This document shows, piece after piece, positions 1-7,231 of a stretch of 37,778 bases of DNA. The notes below the pieces were generated by a model. That model did not search any database, had not been told where the DNA came from, and saw only the letters and a list, made by a program, of their open reading frames with translations. Source of the DNA: Mycobacterium sp. E796 (GTDB lineage Bacteria > Actinomycetota > Actinomycetes > Mycobacteriales > Mycobacteriaceae); the NCBI RefSeq assembly GCF_001672815.1, contig NZ_LZKK01000051.1:1-37778 (forward strand), in the 5' to 3' direction. Both the position numbers and the translations under genes were made by a program. How positions within the stretch are numbered: position 1 is the first letter of the stretch; every line of letters begins with the position of its first letter.

Positions 1-177
1 CTGCTGTTTGGCCTTGATCTTCAGTTCCTCGATGACCGGCGGAACCGTGTGGTCATTCGGGCCGGCCTCGTGACGGTATTTGTCGTATTCGGCCTCGGCC
101 GGGAACACGTACTCGATCATGAAGTCGGACAATCGCTTGTGATAATCGCTGGCTTTGGCCGACATCGCGAAGTCCAT
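1..177 (-). CDS. fadE2: Acyl-CoA dehydrogenase, N-terminal fragment (FadE2-like), cut by window edge
   Basis: The gene runs off the left edge; 59 codons are visible on the minus strand, starting at an ATG at 175-177 and open to base 1. The peptide (MDFAMSAKASDYHKRL..., then a VFPAEAEYDKYR stretch) looks like the N-terminal helical domain of ACAD10/11-type acyl-CoA dehydrogenases, where a long helix around 'YVFPAE' precedes the first domain core. The enzyme would oxidise an acyl-CoA to the enoyl-CoA using FAD. In M. tuberculosis fadE2 (Rv0154c) lies divergent from pntAa, which is the arrangement here apart from the extra DUF1348 gene, and this supports the name. A second in-frame ATG four codons later is possible. 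The catalytic domain is outside the window, so activity cannot be checked. Confidence 0.75.
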   Translation of the reverse strand, partial: MDFAMSAKASDYHKRLSDFMIEYVFPAEAEYDKYRHEAGPNDHTVPPVIEELKIKAKQQ

Positions 178-191
178 GACCGTCACGATAG

Positions 192-201
192 GACACGTGT
201 C
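192..201. promoter_or_regulatory. 10-bp palindrome GACACGTGTC in the fadE2/DUF1348 divergent gap
   Basis: A perfect 10-bp palindrome sits 15 bp upstream of the fadE2-like start, in the 128-bp gap between two divergent genes. Its position suits an operator for either gene. No regulator is recognisable from the sequence and a 10-bp palindrome can arise by chance, so this is a weak call. Confidence 0.25.
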
Positions 202-305
202 GCCGGGCGGCGCGAGCAGAGTTCCGGCGGCTCTGGTTGCGGGTCCCAGCGCGACACTTACGCCACGCATACGACACGCCGGGCATTGTCAATCGGCGGC
301 GCACG

Positions 306-776
306 ATGGACGCCATGACCGAATCACGCCCCCCGTTCCCGCCGTTCACCCTCGAGACGGCACTGCAGAAGGTCCAGGCTGCCGAGGACGCCTGGAACAC
401 CCGCGACCCGGAGAAGGTGAGCCTGGCGTACACGCCCGACTCGCAGTGGCGAAACCGCGACGAGCACGTCGTCGGCCGGGCCGAGATCGTGGCGTTTTTG
501 ACCCGCAAGTGGCAGCGCGAACTCGACTACTCGCTGCGCAAGAGCCTGTGGGACTTCCACGACAACCGCATCGCCGTGCGGTTCCAGTACGAGTGCCACG
601 ACCACACCGGCCAGTGGTACCGCAGCTACGGCAACGAGCTGTGGGAGTTCACCCCCTCAGGGCTGATGGCCCGCCGCGAGGCCAGCATCAACGATGTGCC
701 GATCCAGGAATCCGAGCGCCGGTACTTCGGGCCCCGCCCGGCGTCGGAGCACGGGCAAGATATTCCGCTTTGGTGA
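306..776 (+). CDS. DUF1348 (SnoaL/NTF2-fold) protein
   Basis: A 156-residue protein of the DUF1348 family, a small cone-shaped alpha+beta-barrel (NTF2/SnoaL-like) fold. The family signature is clear: an N-terminal [23 protein letters not shown] stretch, 'DSQWRNRDE', '[15 protein letters not shown]', '[16 protein letters not shown]' and a C-terminal 'RYFGPRP'. Its biochemical role is not established; members are often annotated as nuclear transport factor 2-like proteins. The frame is open further upstream to 237, but the family normally begins just before the 'PPFTLETA' segment, so ATG 306 is chosen; ATG 315 is equally possible and neither has a good ribosome site. It sits between the fadE2-like gene and the transhydrogenase genes, a position where M. 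tuberculosis has no gene. Confidence 0.8.
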   Translation: MDAMTESRPPFPPFTLETALQKVQAAEDAWNTRDPEKVSLAYTPDSQWRNRDEHVVGRAEIVAFLTRKWQRELDYSLRKSLWDFHDNRIAVRFQYECHDHTGQWYRSYGNELWEFTPSGLMARREASINDVPIQESERRYFGPRPASEHGQDIPLW

Positions 777-833
777 CTGCGGTTAGGGTGTCTGCGGCAA
801 GCCGAAGACATAAGGGAAGTAGATGTACGCGCC

Positions 834-1931
834 ATGACAGATGCGCAGACGGTGCTCGTTCAGGTGGGGGTGGTCGCCGAGTCGGGGACCGACGAGCGGC
901 GCGTCGCGCTGGTGCCGAAGGCGGTCGCGTCGCTGGTCAGTAGCGGTTTGGCGGTGGTGGTCGAGTCCGGTGCGGGCGAACGCGCGCTCCTGCCCGATGC
1001 GCTGTACACCGAGGCGGGGGCCACCATCGGGGACGCCTGGGCGGCCGACGTCGTCGTCAAGGTCGCACCGCCGACGGCCGAGGAGGTCGGCCGGCTGCAC
1101 AGCGGCCAGACGCTGATCGGCTTCCTGGCGCCACGCAACGCGGACAACGCGATCGGCGCGCTCAAGCAGGCCGGGGTGCAGGCGTTCGCGCTGGAGGCGA
1201 TCCCGCGCATCTCGCGCGCCCAGGCGATGGACGCCCTGTCGTCGCAGGCCAACGTGGCCGGCTACAAGGCCGTCCTGCTGGCGGCCTCGGAATCGACCCG
1301 GTTCTTCCCGATGCTGACCACCGCGGCGGGAACCGTGAAGCCGGCCACCGTGCTGGTGCTCGGCGTCGGGGTGGCCGGCCTGCAGGCGCTGGCGACGGCC
1401 AAGCGGCTTGGCGCGCGGACGACCGGCTACGACGTGCGTCCGGAGGTGGCCGACCAGGTGCGTTCGGTGGGGGCGCAGTGGCTCGACGTCGGGATCGATG
1501 CGGCCGGCGAGGGCGGCTACGCCCGCGAGCTGACCGACGAGGAGCGCGCCCAGCAGCAGAAGGCGCTGGAAGATGCGATCGCCGGATTTGACGTCGTGAT
1601 CACCACCGCGCTGGTGCCGGGCCGCCCGGCGCCGCGGTTGGTGACGGCGGCCGCGGTCGAGGCGATGAAACCCGGCAGCGTGATTGTCGACCTCGCCGGT
1701 GAGACCGGCGGCAACTGCGAGCTGACCGAGCCGGGCCGCACCGTGGTCAAGCACGACGTCACCATCGCCTCGCCGCTGAACCTGCCCGCGACCATGCCGG
1801 AGCACGCGAGCGAGCTGTACAGCAAGAACATCACGGCGCTGCTGGACCTGCTGATCAAGGACGGGAAGTTGGCGCCGGACTTCGACGACGAGGTGATCGC
1901 GAACTCGTGTGTCACTCGGGAGGTTTCCTAG
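834..1931 (+). CDS. pntAa: NAD(P) transhydrogenase subunit alpha part 1
   Basis: A 365-residue NAD(H)-binding domain (dI) of proton-translocating transhydrogenase, which moves hydride between NADH and NADP+ using the proton gradient. Visible signatures are the AlaDH/PNT N-terminal domain (about 8-140), the conserved RISRAQAMD and SSQANVAGYKAV segments (125-147), and a Rossmann GVGVAG loop at 177-182. The insertion 'YARELTDEERAQQQKALEDAI' is typical of PntAa. It ends without a membrane part because the alpha subunit is split, as in other mycobacteria. The next gene starts at the base after its stop, so the three pnt genes form one operon. The protein would be a peripheral cytoplasmic subunit docked on PntAb/PntB. 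Confidence 0.95.
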   Translation: MTDAQTVLVQVGVVAESGTDERRVALVPKAVASLVSSGLAVVVESGAGERALLPDALYTEAGATIGDAWAADVVVKVAPPTAEEVGRLHSGQTLIGFLAPRNADNAIGALKQAGVQAFALEAIPRISRAQAMDALSSQANVAGYKAVLLAASESTRFFPMLTTAAGTVKPATVLVLGVGVAGLQALATAKRLGARTTGYDVRPEVADQVRSVGAQWLDVGIDAAGEGGYARELTDEERAQQQKALEDAIAGFDVVITTALVPGRPAPRLVTAAAVEAMKPGSVIVDLAGETGGNCELTEPGRTVVKHDVTIASPLNLPATMPEHASELYSKNITALLDLLIKDGKLAPDFDDEVIANSCVTREVS

Positions 1932-2258
1932 ATGTACGACGAGCTGTTGGCCAACCTGGCGATCCTGGTGCTCTCCGGATTCGTCGGGTTCGCAGTGATC
2001 TCCAAGGTGCCCAACACGCTGCACACGCCGCTGATGTCGGGCACCAACGCCATCCACGGCATCGTGGTGCTCGGTGCGCTGGTGGTGTTCGGGGAGGTGG
2101 AGCACCCGTCGCTCGCGGTGCAGATCATCCTGTTCGTCGCGGTGGTGTTCGGGACGCTCAACGTCATCGGCGGCTTCATCGTCACCGACCGGATGCTGGG
2201 CATGTTCAAGGGCAAGAAGAAGCCTTTGCCCGCCAAAGTTGACGAGGTCGCCAAATGA
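1932..2258 (+). CDS. pntAb: NAD(P) transhydrogenase subunit alpha part 2
   Basis: A 108-residue integral membrane protein carrying the membrane helices that are fused to the C-terminus of PntA in enterobacteria. Three hydrophobic stretches are visible, around residues 4-24 (LLANLAILVLSGFVGFAVIS), 42-62 and 66-86, followed by a basic tail. The conserved 'VPNTLHTPLMSGTNAIHGIV' loop is the family hallmark. It directly follows the pntAa stop codon and overlaps pntB by 4 bp (ATGA), which implies translational coupling and fixed stoichiometry in the complex. Together with PntB it forms the proton channel in the cytoplasmic membrane. Confidence 0.95.
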   Translation: MYDELLANLAILVLSGFVGFAVISKVPNTLHTPLMSGTNAIHGIVVLGALVVFGEVEHPSLAVQIILFVAVVFGTLNVIGGFIVTDRMLGMFKGKKKPLPAKVDEVAK

Positions 2259-3679
2259 ACTACCTGGTGACCGTCCTCTACATCATCTCATTCTCGCTGT
2301 TCATCTACGGGCTGATGGGCCTGACCGGGCCCAAGACCGCGGTGCGCGGCAACCTGATCGCCGCGGCGGGCATGGCGCTGGCCGTGACGGCGACGCTCAT
2401 CAAGATCCGGCACACCGACCAATGGGTGCTGATCATCCTCGGGCTGGTTGTCGGCGTCGCGCTCGGCGTCCCGCCGGCCCGCTACACCAAGATGACCGCC
2501 ATGCCGCAGCTGGTGGCGTTCTTCAACGGCGTGGGCGGCGGCACCGTCGCGCTCATCGCGCTCGCGGAATTCATTGAGACCAAAGGCTTTTCGGCCTTCC
2601 AGCACGGCGAGTCTCCGACCGTGCACATCGTGGTCGCATCGCTGTTCGCCGCGATCATCGGGTCGATCTCGTTCTGGGGCTCGATTATCGCGTTCGGCAA
2701 GCTGCAGGAGATCATCTCCGGATCGCCGATCGGTTTCGGGAAGGCCCAGCAGCCGATCAACCTGCTGCTGCTGGCCGCCGCGGTGGCCGCCGCGGTGGTC
2801 ATCGGCCTGGGCGCGCATCCCGGCACGGGTGGAGTGTCGTTGTGGTGGATGATCGGCCTGCTGGCCGCGGCCGGGGTGCTGGGCCTGATGGTCGTGCTGC
2901 CCATCGGCGGCGCCGACATGCCGGTGGTCATCTCTCTGCTCAACGCGATGACGGGGCTGTCTGCCGCCGCGGCCGGTTTGGCGCTGAACAACACCGCGAT
3001 GATCGTCGCGGGCATGATCGTCGGCGCGTCCGGCTCGATCCTGACCAACCTGATGGCCAAGGCCATGAACCGCTCCATTCCCGCGATCGTTGCGGGCGGT
3101 TTCGGCGGCGGCGGGGTGGCGCCCAGTGGCGACGGCGGCGGCGACAAGCACGTCAAGGCGACGTCGGCCGCCGATGCGGCGATCCAGATGGCCTACGCCA
3201 ACCAGGTGATCGTGGTGCCCGGCTACGGCCTGGCCGTGGCGCAGGCCCAGCACGCCGTCAAGGACATGGCCTCGCTGCTGGAGGACAAGGGCGTCGCGGT
3301 GAAGTACGCGATCCACCCGGTCGCCGGCCGCATGCCCGGGCACATGAACGTGCTGCTGGCCGAGGCCGAGGTGGACTACGACGCCATGAAAGACATGGAC
3401 GACATCAACGACGAGTTCGCGCGCACCGACGTCGCGATCGTCATCGGCGCCAACGACGTCACCAACCCGGCGGCCCGCAACGAACAGTCCAGCCCCATCT
3501 ACGGCATGCCAATCCTCAACGTGGACAAGGCGAAGTCGGTGATCGTGTTGAAGCGGTCGATGAACTCCGGATTCGCCGGCATCGACAACCCGCTGTTCTA
3601 CGCCGACGGCACCACGATGTTGTTCGGGGACGCAAAGAAGTCGGTGACCGAGGTCGCCGAGGAGCTAAAGGCGCTGTAG
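2255..3679 (+). CDS. pntB: NAD(P) transhydrogenase subunit beta
   Basis: A 474-residue beta subunit. About eight membrane helices occupy roughly residues 3-275, followed by a glycine-rich linker (about 281-297, GGFGGGGVAPSGDGGGD) and the NADP(H)-binding dIII domain from about 300. In dIII the nucleotide loop GYGLAVAQ (323-330), the 'GRMPGHMNVLLAEA' segment and 'GANDVTNPAA' are all present, so the subunit looks intact. It overlaps pntAb by 4 bp. It couples proton movement to NADP+ reduction and would supply NADPH to the reductive and oxygenase chemistry encoded nearby, although no specific link can be shown. A GC-rich hairpin begins at the stop codon. Confidence 0.95.
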   Translation: MNYLVTVLYIISFSLFIYGLMGLTGPKTAVRGNLIAAAGMALAVTATLIKIRHTDQWVLIILGLVVGVALGVPPARYTKMTAMPQLVAFFNGVGGGTVALIALAEFIETKGFSAFQHGESPTVHIVVASLFAAIIGSISFWGSIIAFGKLQEIISGSPIGFGKAQQPINLLLLAAAVAAAVVIGLGAHPGTGGVSLWWMIGLLAAAGVLGLMVVLPIGGADMPVVISLLNAMTGLSAAAAGLALNNTAMIVAGMIVGASGSILTNLMAKAMNRSIPAIVAGGFGGGGVAPSGDGGGDKHVKATSAADAAIQMAYANQVIVVPGYGLAVAQAQHAVKDMASLLEDKGVAVKYAIHPVAGRMPGHMNVLLAEAEVDYDAMKDMDDINDEFARTDVAIVIGANDVTNPAARNEQSSPIYGMPILNVDKAKSVIVLKRSMNSGFAGIDNPLFYADGTTMLFGDAKKSVTEVAEELKAL

Positions 3680-3723
3680 CGGTGATCGCGAGCGCGGCGA
3701 AGCCGGGCGCCGCGGGTCACCGC
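3679..3723. terminator. GC-rich hairpin between convergent pntB and the small minus-strand gene
   Basis: Outer arms GCGGTGA (3679-3685) and TCACCGC (3717-3723) pair perfectly, and inner arms GCGGCG (3694-3699) and CGCCGC (3708-3713) extend the fold with a small internal mismatch. It starts on the last base of the pntB stop and ends 9 bp before the stop of the convergent 41-residue gene, so it can serve both transcripts. There is no T-tract, which is common for mycobacterial terminators. Confidence 0.5.
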
Positions 3724-3731
3724 CAGACACG

Positions 3732-3857
3732 CTAGACGGGCGGGTAGGCCGGCGGCGGGTAGCCGTTGCCGTCGACGACGCCGCGCAGGCCCCACGGCAC
3801 ATACTTGAAGAAGAACTCGATCTCGTCGCTCATGTCATAGTCCGGACTCGGATCCAT
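3732..3857 (-). CDS. Conserved small protein (41 residues), Rv0157A-like position
   Basis: A 41-residue acidic and aromatic protein (MDPSPDYDMSDEIEFFFKYV..., ending in a proline/tyrosine-rich PPPAYPPV tail). The ATG at 3855-3857 has a strong ribosome site (AGGTGGGG a few bases upstream on the minus strand), which supports translation. It lies convergent to pntB and divergent from the TetR gene, the place where M. tuberculosis carries the small annotated gene Rv0157A. No domain, signal peptide or membrane segment is visible and the function is unknown. It is a real gene candidate because the ribosome site and genomic position agree. Confidence 0.6.
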   Translation of the reverse strand: MDPSPDYDMSDEIEFFFKYVPWGLRGVVDGNGYPPPAYPPV

Positions 3858-3939
3858 GTCCCCACCTCTCGACTCGCGACCAGTTCGACACACCATCGTA
3901 GTCGCGGAGCCGCCGGGGCGACAGGCGGCGGTGCCCTTA

Positions 3940-3955
3940 AACTGTCCAACCAGTT
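3940..3955. promoter_or_regulatory. Inverted repeat AACTG-N6-CAGTT, candidate operator of the TetR gene at 4029
   Basis: A 16-bp dyad with 5-bp perfect arms lies in the 171-bp gap between the divergent small gene and the TetR regulator, about 75 bp upstream of the TetR start. TetR proteins usually bind such dyads in their own promoter region, so autoregulation is a reasonable inference. The site is not demonstrated. Confidence 0.4.
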
Positions 3956-4028
3956 GATTGATACTTTGCCGTATCCGGGCCTCAGCGTGGCCCGTCGGCA
4001 GTGAACGATAGAGAGTACCCAGAGAAAG

Positions 4029-4652
4029 ATGCCATCCGAGAACGGGCTGACCCGCCGCGAGGAGTTGCTGGCGGTTGCCACCAAGCTGTTCGCCGCGCGC
4101 GGCTATCACGGCACCCGGATGGACGACGTCGCCGACGTGATCGGGCTGAACAAGGCGACCGTCTACCACTACTACGCCAGCAAGTCGCTGATCCTCTTCG
4201 ACATCTACCGCCAGGCCGCCGAGGGCACGCTGGCCGCCGTGCACGACGACCCGTCGTGGACGGCCCGCGAGGCGCTCTACCAGTACACCGTGCGCCTGCT
4301 GACCGGCATCGCGGCCAACCCCGAGCGGGCCGCCGTGTACTTCCAGGAGCAGCCGTACATCACCGAGTGGTTCACCTCCGAGCAGGTTGCCGAGGTCCGC
4401 GAGAAGGAGGCCCAGGTCTACGAGCACGTGCACGGGCTCATCGACCGCGGGATCGCCAGCGGCGAGTTCTACGAATGCGACTCGCACGTGGTGGCGCTGG
4501 GCTACATCGGGATGACGCTGGGCAGCTACCGCTGGCTGCGCCCGAGCGGGCGGCGCACCGCCAAGGAAATCGCCGCCGAGTTCAGCACGGCGCTCCTGCG
4601 CGGCCTGATCCGCGACGAGTCGATCCGGCAGCATTCCCCGCTCGGCCCGTAG
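4029..4652 (+). CDS. TetR family transcriptional regulator (Rv0158-like)
   Basis: A 207-residue TetR/AcrR repressor. The N-terminal helix-turn-helix covers about residues 10-57 (LTRREELLAVATKLFAARGYHGT..., then 'MDDVADVIGLNKATVYHYYASKS'). The C-terminal half has the 'FQEQPYITEWFTSEQVAEVREKEAQVYE' pattern of the TetR_C group found in fatty-acid/CoA-related regulators such as KstR2 and FadR relatives. Position after pntB and the small gene matches Rv0158. Start ATG 4029 follows 'AGAGAAAG', a plausible ribosome site. The ligand is unknown; divergent genes and the dyad at 3940-3955 suggest autoregulation. It is convergent with the PE gene downstream, with only 8 bp between the stops. Confidence 0.85.
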   Translation: MPSENGLTRREELLAVATKLFAARGYHGTRMDDVADVIGLNKATVYHYYASKSLILFDIYRQAAEGTLAAVHDDPSWTAREALYQYTVRLLTGIAANPERAAVYFQEQPYITEWFTSEQVAEVREKEAQVYEHVHGLIDRGIASGEFYECDSHVVALGYIGMTLGSYRWLRPSGRRTAKEIAAEFSTALLRGLIRDESIRQHSPLGP

Positions 4653-4660
4653 CCGGCGCG

Positions 4661-6118
4661 TCAGCCGAAGTTGGGCGGCGGGATCAGATGCAGCACGTTG
4701 CCGGTCGCCCCGCTCAGCAGGGACAGCAGCGTGGTGCTGGACTGGCCGAACGAGACGTTCAGGCCCGGGTTGATGGACGGAACCCACGGGTAGGTGTTCG
4801 GGAAATACGACGGCGACAGCAGTCCGGCCTCCACCCCGATCTCGACCGCGGCCCCGTAGGGACCCTGCACCGCGCCCAAGGCGAGATCGGGGATGACCGT
4901 GAACGGGTTCGGTAGGTCGAACAGTCCGGCCGGGGTCGGAACGTTCGCGTAGTTGGCGCCCTGTCCGTAGTCGCCGTAGCCCAGGTCGACGAGCACCCGC
5001 AGATCCGGCTGGAAGATGTCTGCGATCGGGGGGCCCGCATAGGGGATGGCGCGGATCGGCTCCAGCAGCGGCAGGTTCTGGGTCATCAGCATGTAGTACT
5101 TCGTGCTGCCGGTGTAGTCGGGTGACGTGGGCAACGGCACGGCGGTGCCGACCTGGGTGGCCGTCAGGGCGGGGTAGGAGCTGTGGACAAAGAAGTAGCC
5201 CATGAACGCGTTGAGGTCGGAGACGAGGTTGAGCGGGTACTGGGGCAGGTCGGCGATGCCGTCGTATTGGTAGGTGTAAATCGAGGTCGGGTACGGCGAA
5301 TTCGGCGGGGTCGCGCCGTTGAACGCCACGTCCAGGAATGGGATGTAGAAGCCGGGGAAGCGCTCGAGGATGCCGCCGACGGGGTTGTTGGGATTGCCGA
5401 TCAGCACGAAGTTCAAGTGGCCCTGATAGGGCGAGCCGGCCGCCATGAGTGCGTTTATCTCGTTGGTGGCGATCGTCGCGCTTTGCGAATAGCCGAAAAC
5501 CACGGCGCTGCTGTTCGGCTGGTTGAAGAGCGTCGAATTGATCGCGTTGTTCAGCAACGTGACGCCCTTGGCGACCGACTGCCCGAACGTCATGTTTCCG
5601 AGGCTCGGCGTCACCGGCCAGAACTGCTCGGGCGTGAAGACGGACAGCGGCGGTGATGAGACCAAGGGGTAGAGAGGCTTTATGTACGCGTTGAACACGC
5701 TTGCCACATATTTGGGGTCCGGTTGCGGGTTGTTGGTGCCGCCCATGATCAACGCGAACTGTTGGTCGCCGGGGGCGGCCAACTGCACCACTGACTGCGG
5801 GATGCCGGTAGCCGAAACTCCGGAGACGACCGCCGCGTTGGTCGCCTCGGCTTGCGCGTAGGCGGCCGCCGCCGCCGCCATCGCCTGGGTGAATTGGCTG
5901 TGAAAACCCGCGGCCTGCGCGAGGAGCGCCTGGTATTCCGCGCCGTACGCACCGAATAGGTTCGCGATCGCCGCCGATACCTCGTCCTGCGCCGCCGCCA
6001 GCAAACCGGTTGTCCGTGCGGCGGCATTCGTCCCGGCCGCGTTGATCGCCGAACCGATGTTCTGCACATCGGCGGCCGTGGAAGCCAAGGTCTCAGGGAC
6101 AGTAATTAAATCCGACAT
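4661..6118 (-). CDS. PE family protein with PE-PPE serine hydrolase domain (PE3/PE4-like)
   Basis: A 485-residue secreted or cell-surface protein. Residues 1-95 form the PE domain, with Pro8-Glu9 and the YxxxE secretion signal at Y87-E91 (YAQAE), expected to be exported by an ESX type VII system. After a short linker, residues about 145-370 match the PE-PPE domain, an alpha/beta-hydrolase fold, with the nucleophile elbow GYSQS at 209-213 (Ser211). Family members act as esterases or lipases, or in trehalose-lipid assembly. M. tuberculosis has two such proteins, PE3 and PE4, next to the Rv0158 gene; only one copy is here. The minus-strand start has a strong GGACGGGGAG ribosome site. Substrate is not predictable. 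Confidence 0.9.
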   Translation of the reverse strand: MSDLITVPETLASTAADVQNIGSAINAAGTNAAARTTGLLAAAQDEVSAAIANLFGAYGAEYQALLAQAAGFHSQFTQAMAAAAAAYAQAEATNAAVVSGVSATGIPQSVVQLAAPGDQQFALIMGGTNNPQPDPKYVASVFNAYIKPLYPLVSSPPLSVFTPEQFWPVTPSLGNMTFGQSVAKGVTLLNNAINSTLFNQPNSSAVVFGYSQSATIATNEINALMAAGSPYQGHLNFVLIGNPNNPVGGILERFPGFYIPFLDVAFNGATPPNSPYPTSIYTYQYDGIADLPQYPLNLVSDLNAFMGYFFVHSSYPALTATQVGTAVPLPTSPDYTGSTKYYMLMTQNLPLLEPIRAIPYAGPPIADIFQPDLRVLVDLGYGDYGQGANYANVPTPAGLFDLPNPFTVIPDLALGAVQGPYGAAVEIGVEAGLLSPSYFPNTYPWVPSINPGLNVSFGQSSTTLLSLLSGATGNVLHLIPPPNFG

Positions 6119-6240
6119 CTCCCCGTCCTTTCCCCACGGACGCCATCCCGGCCCAAGGGGAGTTATCCGCGACCGTGGGTATTAGGTATTGACCGAGGGT
6201 AGATCTGTCCCGCCAGTAAGTTTGGCGTTTTGCGCAAGTT

Positions 6241-7137
6241 CTAGGCGTTCGCTCGTTTGAGGTGCCTGTCGAGAAAGGCGAGCTGATCCGTGACGACGCG
6301 CTCGAACGCGTCGCCGACATAGATCTCGAAATGCCCCTCGGGATACATCCGGACTTCCCCGCGCGGGGCCTTCGCCGCATAGCGCAGGGTCGGCACCGGG
6401 GGAGCCACCGAGTCGGCCTCGCAGACGCAGAACAGGATGGGGCACGCGACCTTCGCGGCCAGCCGACCGGGTCGGTAGGCGGCGACCTGCAACGCAAACC
6501 GGGCGGCGACTTCGTTGGGCACGGTCTGGCCCTCGGGCACCAGCCTCATATAGCCGGGGTAGACGTCGGGCGCGTTCATCAGGGCGACTTCGCCCGGCCT
6601 GCCGGCCGCGGGAACCATCACCGGCGACCTGCCGAGCCCGGCCGCGACGAGGTCCCGCGCGGCCAGGACGCCGACGCGGCCGAAAATCACCGGGCTCAGC
6701 GTGCGCGCGGATGCGATGCCATCAGTAAACGGGCACTGGGCCACTGCGGCCTTGATGCCCGGCACCCTGGCCGCCGTCGCGATCACGTGTCCGCCGCCAA
6801 AAGAGGTGCCCCACACGCCGATTCGATCGTGATCGACGCCATCAAGAGTGTGGGCGTGGGCGACCGCGGCCGCCCAGTCCGCGAGCTGCATCCCGATGTC
6901 GAGCAGTTGTCGCGGCCGACCCTCGCTGTCGCCGAAGTTGCGGTAGTCGAACACCAGGCAGGCGTAGCCGGCGGCGCTGAATCGTTCGGCATAGGCGTCC
7001 AGCCGCATGGTCCGCACCGCACCCAGACCGTGCGCCATCACCAGCAGCGGCGCGGCGCCACCGCCCTCCGGCCGGTAGAGCCACGCGCTGATCCGGTCGG
7101 CACCGGACCGGAATTGGACGTCCTCGCGTTGCGCCAT
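6241..7137 (-). CDS. Alpha/beta hydrolase (dienelactone/acetyl-xylan-esterase-like)
   Basis: A 298-residue cytoplasmic hydrolase. Key features are the oxyanion HGLGAVR segment at about 36-42, the nucleophile motif GTSFGG (Ser112 in GVWGTSFGGGH), and the C-terminal catalytic His in 'YPEGHFEIY'. The fold resembles the DLH/YcjY group, with an N-terminal beta strand that begins directly before 'REDVQFRSG'. The frame is open far upstream, but that would overlap the divergent gene; ATG 7137 is preferred because GGAA lies 6 bp upstream, with ATG 7149 as the alternative. The 94-bp gap to the divergent imine-reductase-like gene holds a dyad at 7195-7210, so the two are probably co-regulated. A paralogue lies at 20835-21731. 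Substrate unknown. Confidence 0.85.
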   Translation of the reverse strand: MAQREDVQFRSGADRISAWLYRPEGGGAAPLLVMAHGLGAVRTMRLDAYAERFSAAGYACLVFDYRNFGDSEGRPRQLLDIGMQLADWAAAVAHAHTLDGVDHDRIGVWGTSFGGGHVIATAARVPGIKAAVAQCPFTDGIASARTLSPVIFGRVGVLAARDLVAAGLGRSPVMVPAAGRPGEVALMNAPDVYPGYMRLVPEGQTVPNEVAARFALQVAAYRPGRLAAKVACPILFCVCEADSVAPPVPTLRYAAKAPRGEVRMYPEGHFEIYVGDAFERVVTDQLAFLDRHLKRANA

Positions 7138-7194
7138 GAGCGTTTCCATTGTGCCCCGGCGCCGTAGGCGTCGCAGAAGTTGTGGACTACTGTC

Positions 7195-7210
7195 TAGAAA
7201 CGTTTCGAGC
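7195..7210. promoter_or_regulatory. Near-perfect palindrome CTAGAAACGTTTCGAG in a divergent promoter
   Basis: A 16-bp palindrome with a single mismatched pair and a perfect GAAACGTTTC core lies between the minus-strand hydrolase and the plus-strand gene at 7232. Its last base is 21 bp before that ATG, so a bound protein would block transcription of the plus-strand gene and could affect both. It resembles but does not fit the KstR consensus (TnnAACnnGTTnnA). The cognate regulator is unknown. Confidence 0.4.
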
Positions 7211-7231
7211 GTTCGAGGGACGGAGACTCTC

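Noticed and set aside
783..2105. 440-codon minus-strand open frame opposite pntAa
   Set aside because: It is a shadow of pntAa, with His/Arg/Gln-rich composition and no recognisable domain.
6211..6227. Short dyad CGCCA-N7-TGGCG between the hydrolase and PE genes as a terminator
   Set aside because: The 5-bp stem is weak and has no T-tract; it could arise by chance in GC-rich DNA.
7195..7210. KstR-type cholesterol regulon site
   Set aside because: The core AAACGTTT does not match AACnnGTT at the key C and G positions; kept only as an unassigned operator candidate.
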